Source: Chloroflexota bacterium
GTDB taxonomy: Bacteria; Chloroflexota; Limnocylindria; Limnocylindrales; CSP1-4
Direction: 5' to 3'
DNA length: 7,609 nucleotides
Assembly: GCA_013695255.1 (NCBI GenBank)
Contig: JACDAV010000010.1
Coordinates: 1 to 7,609, forward strand
The notes under the pieces were generated by a model. The model did not search any database, was not told where the DNA came from, and worked only from the letters and a program-made list of their open reading frames with translations. Positions 1 to 5,945 of the stretch are shown piece by piece. How positions within the stretch are numbered: the first letter of the stretch is position 1; every line of letters begins with the position of its first letter. Position numbers and translations under genes: made by a program.

Positions 1-162
1 CCCCGCGAGCGGCGGCTCTGCATGCCGCCGCGTCGCCCGGAACTCCGCCTTGAGCTCCGCCGCCCGCCCGAACAGCGCCTCGACCTCCGCCGCGGACAGG
101 TCCGCCGCGCTGAGCAGGTCCCGCCCGCGCAGCGACGCGAGCGGCTTCGTGGCGCCCTTCAT
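1..162 (-). CDS. argF: Ornithine carbamoyltransferase, N-terminal fragment (probable)
   Basis: This is the first 54 codons of a gene that runs off the left edge of the window. The product would join carbamoyl phosphate to ornithine to make citrulline in arginine biosynthesis, in the cytoplasm. The visible part contains GRDLLSAADLSAAEVEALF at about residues 13-31, followed by an AAELKAE helix and a RRHAEPPLAG segment. This matches the first two helices of ornithine carbamoyltransferases, which lead into the carbamoyl-phosphate site. The diagnostic STRTR motif lies outside the window, so aspartate carbamoyltransferase or another family member is not excluded. The ATG at 162-160 is the only possible start because an in-frame TAG lies four codons upstream. 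The ribosome binding site is weak (GTGGTGGG directly before ATG). It begins 49 nt after the rpsI stop with no visible terminator between, so read-through from the ribosomal operon is plausible. Confidence 0.7.
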   Translation of the reverse strand, partial: MKGATKPLASLRGRDLLSAADLSAAEVEALFGRAAELKAEFRATRRHAEPPLAG

Positions 163-211
163 CCCACCACTCTAGACGGCCCGGATCGCGAGCTCGCGCC
201 CAGGCGGACGT
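163..211. other. Short rpsI-argF spacer with a 12-bp perfect palindrome
   Basis: The 49-nt spacer between rpsI and argF holds the perfect palindrome CGCGAGCTCGCG at 187-198. There is no T-tract after it and no room for a loop in a stable stem, so it does not look like an intrinsic terminator. No promoter hexamers are recognisable. Chance palindromes of this kind are not rare in GC-rich DNA. Confidence 0.3.
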
Positions 212-610
212 CTACCGCTTGGTGTACTGAGGCGCCTTCCTGGCCCTCTTCAACCCGTACTTCTTGCGCTCCTTCATCCGCGGGTCGCGCGTAAGGAGCC
301 CCGCCTGACGGAGCGGCAGACGGTTGGTGTCCGCGTCGACCTCGAGCAGCGCCCGGGCGATGCCGTGGCGGATCGCTCCGGCCTGGCCGGTCACCCCGCC
401 GCCCTCGACCTTGATCATGGCGTTGAAGCGACCCTCGGTCCCGGTCACCCGGAAGGGGAGACGGACCTCGGCCTCGTTGAAGGCATTGCCGAAGTGCTCG
501 TCGAGCGACCGACCGTTGACGACGATCTCGCCCTCGCCCGGCAGGAGCCGGACGCGCGCGATCGCCGTCTTGCGGCGGCCGGTCCCGGAGAAGAAAGCGG
601 GGGTGGCCAT
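212..610 (-). CDS. rpsI: 30S ribosomal protein S9
   Basis: The 132-residue product is the small-subunit protein S9, which sits in the 30S head and reaches the P-site tRNA with its C-terminal tail. Diagnostic features are GTGRRKTAIARVRL near residues 9-22, the GGGVTGQAGAIRHGIARAL core, the LLTRDPRMKERKKYG segment and the basic end QYTKR. The closing KR is the tRNA-contacting tail; family members usually end SKR, so Thr replaces Ser here. Length is normal. The ATG at 610-608 is preceded by GGGAGA about 7-8 nt upstream, and 14 nt separate it from the rplM stop. The L13-S9 pair is conserved across bacteria. Confidence 0.98.
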   Translation of the reverse strand: MATPAFFSGTGRRKTAIARVRLLPGEGEIVVNGRSLDEHFGNAFNEAEVRLPFRVTGTEGRFNAMIKVEGGGVTGQAGAIRHGIARALLEVDADTNRLPLRQAGLLTRDPRMKERKKYGLKRARKAPQYTKR

Positions 611-624
611 CGAATGTCTCCCTG

Positions 625-1062
625 TCAGGCGAGCGGCTCAGGCCGCTGGGCCTGATGGGGGTGGTCCGATCCGGCGTAGATCTTCAGCTTCCGGATCTGC
701 TGCGCGCCGAGGCGGTTGTGGGGGAGCATGCCCTTGACCGCCCGGCGGATGACCTCCTCGGGGCGCCGCTCGAGCAGATGACCGAGCGTCTCCTGCTTGA
801 GCCCCTGCGGATAGCCGCTGTGCCGGATATAGAGCTTGCTCTCCATCTTGTCGCGGCTGACCGAGATCCGCGCCGCGTTGAGGACGATCACGAAGTCGCC
901 GGAGTCGAGGTTGGGCTGCCAGGTCGGCTTGTGCTTGCCCTCGAGAAAGCGCGCGATGCGCGACGCAAGCCGGCCGAGCGTCTCGTCGGTCGCATCCACG
1001 ACCCACCAGCGTCGATCGATCTCGCTCTCGCGTGCGGCGTATGTCTTCGCGCTCATCGTCAC
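625..1062 (-). CDS. rplM: 50S ribosomal protein L13
   Basis: L13 is an early-assembling large-subunit protein. The 145-residue product has RRWWVVDATDETLGRLAS near residues 17-34, the KHKPTW segment, the YIRHSGYPQGLK loop, the family signature GMLPHNRLG at 111-119, and the usual end in GSDHPHQAQRPEPLA. The start chosen is GTG at 1062-1060. It overlaps the truA stop in a GTGA arrangement and has GGAG at 1073-1070, 7 nt upstream. The next in-frame ATG, at 1056-1054, is only two codons later but would sit 13 nt from that site. A longer in-frame start at 1119 lies inside truA and adds an unconserved, proline- and arginine-rich stretch. The gene is translationally coupled to truA upstream and followed after 14 nt by rpsI. 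Confidence 0.97.
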   Translation of the reverse strand: MTMSAKTYAARESEIDRRWWVVDATDETLGRLASRIARFLEGKHKPTWQPNLDSGDFVIVLNAARISVSRDKMESKLYIRHSGYPQGLKQETLGHLLERRPEEVIRRAVKGMLPHNRLGAQQIRKLKIYAGSDHPHQAQRPEPLA

Positions 1063-1802
1063 GTTCGTTCTCCGTCCGATCGCCTCACCGGCCGCCCGAG
1101 GGCGACCAGGCGGAGGCACAGTCCCCGCGCCGGGGCCTTCGCCCCGTGGAGGGCCGGTCGCTGCGACTCGAGCGCCGCCGCGACCGCCGATTCTTCCAGT
1201 GTTCCTCGACCGACCTCCAGCAGGACGGCCACGATACGCCGGACCATGCCTCGCAGGAAGGCATCCGCCCGGACGTCGATCGTCACGAGCCGACCCGTCC
1301 TCCGAACCCGTACCGCGTGCACGGTCCGGACCGGCTGCCGGTCAGCCGACCCGAAGGCGCTGAAATCGTGCCGGCCGACGAGGGCCGACCCGGCGCGCGC
1401 CATCGCGTCGGTGTCGAGTGGGATCCGCACCCCGAGCGCCGTGCGCTCGCGGAGCGGACTCCGCGGCCCGTTCCAGACGGTATAGCGGTACTCCCGGTAC
1501 CGCGCCGCGTAGCGTGGGTGAAACCCTGCCGGCACTCGCCGGAGCTCGCCGATCGCGAGGTCCGGCGGGAGCAGGCGATTGATCGCCTCGGCCAGCTCGC
1601 CATCGGCGGGACGCCCGGACCAGGTGAACGCGATCACCTGCCCCGTGGCGTGAACCCCCGCGTCGGTGCGGCCGGCGCCGTCGACGCGCCGACGCGTCCC
1701 GTCGCCGAGACGAGCCAGCACGGCCTCGAGCTCACCCTGCACTGTTCGAGTGCCGCGGGGTTGCTTCTGGAAACCCGCGAACGCAGTGCCGTCGTATTCC
1801 AC
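1059..1802 (-). CDS. truA: tRNA pseudouridine(38-40) synthase TruA
   Basis: TruA converts uridines 38-40 of the tRNA anticodon stem-loop to pseudouridine. The catalytic motif GRTDAGVHA is present, with its aspartate at residue 53 counted from codon 1820 (47 from codon 1802). Other family motifs are EYDGTAFAGFQ near the N terminus, INRLLPPDL, FHPRYAARYREYRYTVWNG and FLRGMVRRIV. The coordinates given start at GTG 1802, the only standard start codon outside rplQ. However, homologues usually begin with a strand of the type MRYR..IEYDG, which would place the start at 1820-1818, where the codon is GTT. A good ribosome binding site, GAGAGGG at 1834-1828, is spaced 7 nt from that GTT and more than 20 nt from GTG 1802. 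The true start may therefore be 1820 (253 residues) with a non-standard or miscalled codon. The stop overlaps the rplM start by 4 nt. In Bacillus ECF transporter genes precede truA; here rplQ does. Confidence 0.95.
   Translation of the reverse strand: MEYDGTAFAGFQKQPRGTRTVQGELEAVLARLGDGTRRRVDGAGRTDAGVHATGQVIAFTWSGRPADGELAEAINRLLPPDLAIGELRRVPAGFHPRYAARYREYRYTVWNGPRSPLRERTALGVRIPLDTDAMARAGSALVGRHDFSAFGSADRQPVRTVHAVRVRRTGRLVTIDVRADAFLRGMVRRIVAVLLEVGRGTLEESAVAAALESQRPALHGAKAPARGLCLRLVALGRPVRRSDGERT
1070..1073 (-). promoter_or_regulatory. Shine-Dalgarno site for rplM
   Basis: GGAG lies 7 nt before GTG 1062 and 13 nt before ATG 1056. Together with the 4-nt GTGA overlap with truA it decides in favour of the GTG start. 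Confidence 0.6.
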
Positions 1803-1827
1803 CCGTGCGCGGTAGCGAACGGGGCCG

Positions 1828-1834
1828 CCCTCTC
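1828..1834 (-). promoter_or_regulatory. Shine-Dalgarno-like site upstream of truA
   Basis: GAGAGGG in the 28-nt rplQ-truA spacer sits 7 nt before the GTT codon at 1820-1818, the position where TruA homologues begin. No ATG, GTG, TTG or CTG in the truA frame follows it at normal distance. Confidence 0.5.
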
Positions 1835-1848
1835 GAGCGGTCGCCGAG

Positions 1849-2202
1849 TCAGACGAGCTCGATCTGGACGATCTCCGCCGCGTCTCCCTGGCGCTGGCCG
1901 ATCCGGATGATCCGGGTATAGCCCGAGGTCCGGTCGGCGTACTTCGGTGCGATCTCATCGAACAGCTTGTTGACGACGAGCGGCTCGTTCGGAAACTCCG
2001 AGACGACCGTCCGGCGTGCCGCAAGGTCGCCACGCTTGGCGAGCGTGATCATCCGCTCGACCCGGCCGCGAATCTCCTTGGCCTTCGCCTCGGTGGTCTT
2101 CACCCGCTCGTAGCGGAGGATCGAGACGGTCAGGTTCTTGTACAGCGCGAGCCGCGGCCCCTGCTTGCGCGAGAGCTTGCGCCCGCCGATGCGGTGAGCC
2201 AC
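1849..2202 (-). CDS. rplQ: 50S ribosomal protein L17
   Basis: L17 is a large-subunit protein located near the exit-tunnel face of the ribosome. The 117-residue product begins VAHRIGGRKLSRKQGPRLAL (initiator read as Met), close to the family start MRHRKGGRKLGR. It continues with NLTVSILRYERVKTTEAKAKEIRGRVERMI, in which the KTT-AKAKE-R core is typical, and ends with the RIGQRQGDAAEIVQIELV strand. The start codon is GTG at 2202-2200. It lies 3 nt after the rpoA stop and is preceded by GGAGG 8 nt upstream, inside the rpoA coding sequence, so translation is probably coupled. It closes the alpha operon block as in most bacteria. Confidence 0.97.
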   Translation of the reverse strand: MAHRIGGRKLSRKQGPRLALYKNLTVSILRYERVKTTEAKAKEIRGRVERMITLAKRGDLAARRTVVSEFPNEPLVVNKLFDEIAPKYADRTSGYTRIIRIGQRQGDAAEIVQIELV

Positions 2203-2205
2203 CGA

Positions 2206-3204
2206 TCAGGCCTCCGCCTCGTCCTCGAACGGCTCGTCGTCGCCGTCCGCGTCCTCGACCAGATCGGACTCCGTCTCGGGGATGATGAAGCCGCGCATCC
2301 GGAGCCGCTCCTTCATCTCGTCGAGGGACTTCCGACCGAAGTTCCGCATCCGGAGCAGGTCGTCGTCCTTCAGCTGGAGCAGCTGGCCGACCTTGACGAT
2401 GTTGTTGCGCTTCAGCGAGTTGTACGCCCGCATCGGCAGGTCCAGCTCCTCGATCGGCATGTCCAGCATGTTGGGCGGCAGCGCCGGCACGCCGGTCACC
2501 GCCCGATCCGACTGCGCGGCCGCCATGCTGCCGATCGTGACGAACGGCCGGAACTGGTTGACGAGGATCTCCGCCGAGCGACTGAGCGCCTCTTCCGGGC
2601 TGATCGTCCCGTCCGTCTCCATCTCGATCGTCAGCTTGTCGTAGTTGGTCATCTGACCGACCCGCATGCTCTCGACCCAGTAGTTGACCTTGCGGACCGG
2701 GGTGAAGATCGCGTCGACCGCGATGACCCCGATCGGCAGCGGATCCGACCGCTCGGCGGCGAGATAGCCGACGCCGCGCTCGACGGTCACGTCCATCTCG
2801 ATCGTCACGTCATCCGTGTCGAGCGTCATCAGCACGAGCTCCGGGTTGACGATCTCGACGTCCGCCGACTCGGCGATGTCGCCGGCCGTGACGGCACCGG
2901 CGCCGCTCTTGATCAGCCGCAGCTGGACCGGGTGAGTCGCGAAGCTCTTCAGCCGGAGCTTCTTGACGTTCAGGACGATCTGGGTGACGTCCTCCTTGAC
3001 GCCGGGGATCGTGGAGAACTCCTGGTAGACGTCGCGGATCTGGATCGACGTGGCCGCCGCTCCCTCGAGCGACGAGAGCATCACGCGCCGGAGGGCATTG
3101 CCGAGCGTGACGCCGTAGCCTGCCTGGAGTGGTCCAGCCTCGTACTTGGCGTACGTGCCGGCTTCCTCGACGGGCTCGATCTGCGGGTTCTCGAGTTCGA
3201 TCAT
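2206..3204 (-). CDS. rpoA: DNA-directed RNA polymerase subunit alpha
   Basis: The 332-residue product is the alpha subunit, which dimerises to start RNA polymerase assembly and reads UP elements and activators through its C-terminal domain. The N-terminal domain (about 1-230) carries the dimerisation motif GYGVTLGNALRRVMLSS at 29-45. The C-terminal domain (about 250-305) carries RAYNSLKRNNIVKVGQLLQL, and NFGRKSLDEM follows in the same domain. Arg259 aligns with the DNA-binding Arg265 of E. coli. A flexible linker near 230-248 joins the domains. The last ~20 residues form a strongly acidic tail rich in Asp and Glu, which E. coli alpha lacks. The ATG at 3204 follows the rpsD TAA by 9 nt, with GAGG overlapping the end of rpsD. 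Position after rpsD and before rplQ is canonical. Confidence 0.98.
   Translation of the reverse strand: MIELENPQIEPVEEAGTYAKYEAGPLQAGYGVTLGNALRRVMLSSLEGAAATSIQIRDVYQEFSTIPGVKEDVTQIVLNVKKLRLKSFATHPVQLRLIKSGAGAVTAGDIAESADVEIVNPELVLMTLDTDDVTIEMDVTVERGVGYLAAERSDPLPIGVIAVDAIFTPVRKVNYWVESMRVGQMTNYDKLTIEMETDGTISPEEALSRSAEILVNQFRPFVTIGSMAAAQSDRAVTGVPALPPNMLDMPIEELDLPMRAYNSLKRNNIVKVGQLLQLKDDDLLRMRNFGRKSLDEMKERLRMRGFIIPETESDLVEDADGDDEPFEDEAEA
2211..2215 (-). promoter_or_regulatory. Shine-Dalgarno site for rplQ inside rpoA
   Basis: GGAGG lies 8 nt before the GTG start of rplQ and is embedded in the last codons of rpoA. It supports the non-ATG start and coupled translation. Confidence 0.7.
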
Positions 3205-3213
3205 CAGCGGGGG

Positions 3214-3840
3214 TTACCTCGAGTAGTACTCGACCACGAGCTGCTCGTTCAGGTCGAGCGGCATCTGGTCGCGGCGCGGCAGATCGGCGACCTGTCCGCC
3301 CAGGGTGGCGGCGTCGACGCGGAGCCATTCCGGCGTCTGGTGCGAGCGGAGCGTCTCGCGGACGACCTTGAACGGCTCGCGGCTGCGATGCGATTCGCGG
3401 ACCTCGATCCGGTCGCCGGGCCGCGCCTGGTACGAGGGGATGTTCGTCGGCCGGCCGTTGACCGTGAAGTGGCCGTGGCCGACCAGCTGGCGGGCCGACG
3501 GACGGCTGGGCGCGAAGCCCATCCGGTAGACGACGTTGTCGAGCCGCAGCTCGAGCGAACGAAGGAGGTTCTCACCGGTCACGCCAGGGCGTGAGTCGGC
3601 GTCGTTGAAGTAGTTCCGGAACTGCCGCTCGAGCACGCCGTAGGTCTTGCGGACCTTCTGCTTCTCGCGCAGCTGCAGGCCGTACTCGCCGACCTTGCGA
3701 CGGCGGACGCCGTGCTGACCGGGCGGGCTGGGCCGTCGCTCGAACGCGCACTTCTTGGTGTAGCAGCGCGTGCCCTTGAAGAACAGCTTGGCGCCTTCGC
3801 GGCGGCAGATGCGGCAGACGGACTCGGTGTAGCGGGCCAT
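3214..3840 (-). CDS. rpsD: 30S ribosomal protein S4, zinc-binding form
   Basis: S4 is a primary 16S rRNA binder that nucleates 30S assembly and, in many bacteria, represses its own operon. The 208-residue product has an N-terminal zinc site of four cysteines, C9-X2-C12-X13-C26-X4-C31, so it is the C+ paralogue type. ERRPSPPGQHG follows near 34-44. The RNA-binding S4 domain covers about 98-160 and contains RLDNVVYRMGFAPSRPSAR and GHFTVNGRPTNIPSY. The end EQLVVEYYSR is typical. Length is normal for C+ proteins. The ATG is at 3840-3838, 12 nt after the rpsK stop, with a weak GCGAGAA ribosome binding site. Autoregulation through a leader structure is known in some phyla, but I cannot identify one here. 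Confidence 0.98.
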   Translation of the reverse strand: MARYTESVCRICRREGAKLFFKGTRCYTKKCAFERRPSPPGQHGVRRRKVGEYGLQLREKQKVRKTYGVLERQFRNYFNDADSRPGVTGENLLRSLELRLDNVVYRMGFAPSRPSARQLVGHGHFTVNGRPTNIPSYQARPGDRIEVRESHRSREPFKVVRETLRSHQTPEWLRVDAATLGGQVADLPRRDQMPLDLNEQLVVEYYSR

Positions 3841-3852
3841 GGGAGTTCTCGC

Positions 3853-4248
3853 CTAGACCCGGCGCCGCTTGGGCGCGCGGCAGCCGTTGTGCGGGGTGGG
3901 CGTGACGTCCGTGATGGCGGAAACCTCCAGGCCGGTCGACTGGAGCGAGCGGATGGCCTGCTCCCGCCCTGCACCCGGTCCCTTGACGTAGACCTCGACC
4001 TGGCGCATGCCGTGCTCCATCGCCCGGCGGGCGGCGCCCTCGGCGGAGAGCGCGGCGGCGTAGGGCGTGCTCTTCCGCGAGCCCTTGAAGCCGGCAACGC
4101 CGGCCGATCCCCAGCTGATCACGGCACCGGTCAGGTCAGTGATCGTGATGATCGTGTTGTTGAACGTCGCCTGGATATGGACATGTCCCTGCGGCACGTT
4201 CTTCTTTTCCCGGCGCCGTTGCTTGACGGCCCGCTTGCGTTCGGCCAT
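3853..4248 (-). CDS. rpsK: 30S ribosomal protein S11
   Basis: S11 lies on the 30S platform and helps form the mRNA exit channel. The 131-residue product has a basic N-terminal extension (ERKRAVKQRRREKK), the core HIQATFNNTIITITDLTG at about 24-41, SWGSAGVAGFKGSRKSTPYA, GPGAGREQAIRSL, and the near-invariant end ITDVTPTPHNGCRAPKRRRV. Length is normal. The ATG at 4248-4246 lies 18 nt after the rpsM stop, and GAGGA about 12 nt upstream is a slightly distant ribosome binding site. S13-S11-S4-alpha is the standard order of the alpha operon. Confidence 0.98.
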   Translation of the reverse strand: MAERKRAVKQRRREKKNVPQGHVHIQATFNNTIITITDLTGAVISWGSAGVAGFKGSRKSTPYAAALSAEGAARRAMEHGMRQVEVYVKGPGAGREQAIRSLQSTGLEVSAITDVTPTPHNGCRAPKRRRV

Positions 4249-4266
4249 GCGTGCTGTCGTTCCTCG

Positions 4267-4638
4267 CTACTTCTTGCGGCGGACGCCGACCGTCTTCTTC
4301 GGTCCGCGCCGCAGTCGGGCGTTCGTCTTGGTGCGCTGGCCCCGGACGGGTAGGTTCCGGCGATGGCGGAGGCCGCGGTAGGAGCCGATCTCGATCAGGC
4401 GTTTGACGTTCAGTGCGACCTCGCGACGGAGGTCGCCCTCGACCTTGTACCGCCGGTCGATCAGCTCGCGCAACCGGTTGACCTGCTCCTCAGTGAGGTC
4501 GCGGACCCGGGTGTCAGCGTTGATGTTGGTCTGGGTCAGGATCTTCTGGCTGGTCGGCAGACCGATGCCGAACACGTAGGTGAGCGCGATCTCGACGCGC
4601 TTCTCGCGCGGGATGTCGATGCCGGCGATGCGTGCCAT
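4267..4638 (-). CDS. rpsM: 30S ribosomal protein S13
   Basis: S13 sits in the head of the 30S subunit, contacts 50S in the intersubunit bridges and touches P-site tRNA with its basic tail. The 123-residue product opens with MARIAGIDIPREKRVEIALT and YVFGIG (helix-hairpin-helix region). It continues with the DLTEEQVNRLRELID helix, the signature GSYRGLRHRRNLPVRGQRT near 87-105, and a lysine/arginine-rich end GPKKTVGVRRKK. Length is normal. The ATG at 4638-4636 has AGGGG 6 nt upstream, overlapping the end of rpmJ; the spacer between the genes is 3 nt. Confidence 0.98.
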   Translation of the reverse strand: MARIAGIDIPREKRVEIALTYVFGIGLPTSQKILTQTNINADTRVRDLTEEQVNRLRELIDRRYKVEGDLRREVALNVKRLIEIGSYRGLRHRRNLPVRGQRTKTNARLRRGPKKTVGVRRKK

Positions 4639-4641
4639 CGG

Positions 4642-4755
4642 TTACCCCTGCCGCTGCTTGTGCTTCGGGTTGGTGCAGATGACCATGACCGTGCCGTGGC
4701 GCCGGATGACTTTGCAGTTGTCGCAGCGGGTCTTGACGGACGCTCGGACTTTCAA
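4642..4755 (-). CDS. rpmJ: 50S ribosomal protein L36
   Basis: L36 is the smallest large-subunit protein, a zinc-ribbon peptide that stabilises the 23S rRNA near the peptidyl-transferase region. The 37-residue product starts MKVRASVKTRCDNCKVIRR and ends VICTNPKHKQRQG. The zinc ligands are Cys11, Cys14, Cys27 and His32, so it is the zinc-binding (C+) form. The length of 37 is exactly the family norm. The start codon is TTG at 4755-4753, supported by GAGGA 4 nt upstream. The nearby ATG at 4772 is out of frame and meets a stop after six codons. It lies 34 nt after infA and 3 nt before rpsM, the usual infA-rpmJ-rpsM order. Confidence 0.97.
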   Translation of the reverse strand: MKVRASVKTRCDNCKVIRRHGTVMVICTNPKHKQRQG

Positions 4756-4789
4756 CGGATCCTCGTGCGCATGGCGATTCGGTCGGCTG

Positions 4790-5008
4790 CTACTTGAGTC
4801 GGTAGGTGATGCGGCCCCGGGTCAAATCGTATGGCGACAGCTCGACCCGGACCCGGTCGCCCGGCAGGATCCGGATGAAGTTCATCCGGAGCTTGCCGCT
4901 GATGTGGGCAAGGACGCGATGGCCGTTCTCAAGCTGGACCGCGAACATGGTGTTGGGCAGCGGCTCGATGACCGTTCCCTCCACCTCGATCGCGTCACGC
5001 TTGGCCAT
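4790..5008 (-). CDS. infA: Translation initiation factor IF-1
   Basis: IF-1 binds the 30S A site during initiation and enhances IF-2 and IF-3 activity. The 72-residue product is a single S1-like OB fold. It begins MAKRDAIEVEGTVIEPLPN, with the conserved MFAVQLENGHRVLAHISGKL and RMNFIRILPGDRVRVELSPY segments, and ends DLTRGRITYRLK. Length equals the usual 72. The ATG at 5008-5006 has GGGAAG about 11 nt upstream. It is preceded by the 178-nt gap after map, the largest gap in the window, so an internal promoter for the downstream ribosomal genes could lie there, though none is clear. Confidence 0.98.
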   Translation of the reverse strand: MAKRDAIEVEGTVIEPLPNTMFAVQLENGHRVLAHISGKLRMNFIRILPGDRVRVELSPYDLTRGRITYRLK

Positions 5009-5042
5009 AGGCGTCGTTGCTTCCCTTTCTCACGACGAGTGC

Positions 5043-5059
5043 CGGCCCGCATCGGGCCG
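5043..5059. promoter_or_regulatory. Hairpin in the infA upstream region
   Basis: CGGCCCG-CAT-CGGGCCG forms a perfect 7-bp stem with a 3-nt loop, ending about 35 nt before the infA ATG. No T-run follows on the minus strand, so it is not a standard intrinsic terminator. It could be a structured 5' leader of infA. Just upstream in the direction of transcription (about 5070-5095) is a locally AT-richer patch, CGTTTCTGATACGCTACGCG. It contains a weak TACGCT -10-like hexamer but no convincing -35. Confidence 0.35.
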
Positions 5060-5100
5060 ACACACGAACGCGTAGCGTATCAGAAACGGAGGACAGCTGG

Positions 5101-5187
5101 CTAGACCTCGGGCCGATGGCGTCGCGGGGCTCCGCCTCGGACCTCGGTGCGCGCGTCGCCGATGCGGGATTCGGTTGCCACGGTCAT
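5101..5187 (-). CDS. Possible 28-codon ORF coupled to map (doubtful)
   Basis: An ATG at 5187-5185 overlaps the map stop in a TGATG arrangement, the same geometry as the adk-map junction. It opens a 28-codon frame ending in TAG at 5103-5101. The predicted peptide starts MTVATESRIGDARTEVRGG and is rich in Arg and Glu, with no signal peptide, membrane segment or recognised domain. Its second half is made of the 45-bp repeat at 5105-5149, so the frame may be fortuitous. I do not recognise it as any known family. The KOW-domain protein found between map and infA in some bacteria is longer and does not match. Confidence 0.2.
   Translation of the reverse strand: MTVATESRIGDARTEVRGGAPRRHRPEV
5105..5149 (-). 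repeat. 45-bp dispersed repeat, copy A (map-infA gap)
   Basis: Read on the minus strand, this 45-nt stretch matches the plus strand at 6655-6699 in 41 of 45 positions. Differences are at repeat positions 9, 20, 22 and 30. It contains three CCGAGG hexamers in the same orientation and a small GCGG-AGCC-CCGC hairpin. It lies in non-coding or doubtful coding DNA downstream of map, in inverted orientation to copy B. Confidence 0.75.
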
Positions 5188-5945
5188 CAGACCGTCGTCA
5201 GAATCTGCGGACCGGTCTCGGTCACGGCGATGGTGTGCTCGAAGTGGGCGGCGAGCGAGCCGTCCTTCGTGACGACCGTCCAGCCATCCGGCTTGACGGC
5301 CACCTCGTGGCTGCCCAGGGTCAGCATCGGCTCGATGGCCAGGCAGATCCCGGCCACCAGCTCCATGCCCCGCGGTCCGGCCCGGTAGTTCGGAACCTGC
5401 GGCTCCTGGTGCATCTCCGTGCCGATCCCGTGACCCACGAACTGGCGGACGATGCCGTAGCCGTGCGGCGCTGCGACGTCCTCGATGGCGGCCGAGATGT
5501 CGCCGATGCGGGCCCCCGGCACCGCGGCCGCGATCCCGGCCATCATCGACAGGCGGGTCGTGTCGATCAGCTGCCGGACGTCGTCCGCCGGCTCGCCCAC
5601 GACGAAGGTGCGGGCGGCGTCGCCGTGCCAGCCGTCGACGATCGCACCCGCGTCGATCGAGACGATCTGCCCGTCCCGGATCGTCCGGCTGCCGGGGATG
5701 CCGTGGACGACCTCGTCGTCGATCGAGATGCACAGCGACGCCGGGAACGGGTTGCGCCGGTCGCCGTAGCCCTTGAACGACGGGGTCCCGCCGGACCGGC
5801 GGATATGCCGCTCGGCAAGCTCGTCGAGGTGGCCGGTCGTGACACCGGGCCGCAGCTCCGACTCGACCAACGCCAGGACCTCGGCGACGACCCGACCGGC
5901 CCGGCGCATCTTCTCGATCTCCTGGCGCGACTTGCGGGTGACCAT
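5187..5945 (-). CDS. map: Methionine aminopeptidase, type I
   Basis: Map removes the initiator methionine from nascent proteins with small second residues, using two divalent metal ions in a pita-bread fold. All five metal ligands are visible in the 252-residue product: Asp98 (SIDAGA), Asp109 (GDAARTF), His172 (GHGIG), Glu205 (AIEPM) and Glu236 (FEHTIAVTE). The substrate-contacting His81 (HGIP) and His179 are also present. Positions are shifted by about one or two residues from the E. coli enzyme. There is no N-terminal zinc-finger extension, so it is the short type I form. The ATG at 5945-5943 shares one base with the adk TGA (TGATG), implying coupled translation. The ribosome binding site is weak. 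An in-frame start at 6026 lies inside adk and adds only an Arg/Gly-rich stretch. Confidence 0.98.
   Translation of the reverse strand: MVTRKSRQEIEKMRRAGRVVAEVLALVESELRPGVTTGHLDELAERHIRRSGGTPSFKGYGDRRNPFPASLCISIDDEVVHGIPGSRTIRDGQIVSIDAGAIVDGWHGDAARTFVVGEPADDVRQLIDTTRLSMMAGIAAAVPGARIGDISAAIEDVAAPHGYGIVRQFVGHGIGTEMHQEPQVPNYRAGPRGMELVAGICLAIEPMLTLGSHEVAVKPDGWTVVTKDGSLAAHFEHTIAVTETGPQILTTV

Noticed and set aside
187..198. CGCGAGCTCGCG palindrome in the rpsI-argF spacer as a terminator or operator
   Set aside because: There is no T-tract, no loop and no second copy; short GC palindromes are expected in such DNA.
655..1910. Plus-strand open frames opposite rplM and truA
   Set aside because: They lie opposite well-supported genes, overlap each other in several frames, and have low-complexity Arg/Pro/Ala composition.
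2194..3594. Long plus-strand open frame of 466 codons opposite rplQ, rpoA and rpsD
   Set aside because: It is antisense to three certain genes, its composition (Asp, Arg, Leu, Val rich) is the mirror of GC-biased codons, and it has no recognisable domain.
3712..4353. Plus-strand open frame opposite rpsD, rpsK and rpsM
   Set aside because: It is an antisense shadow of three ribosomal protein genes in GC-rich DNA, with no motif.
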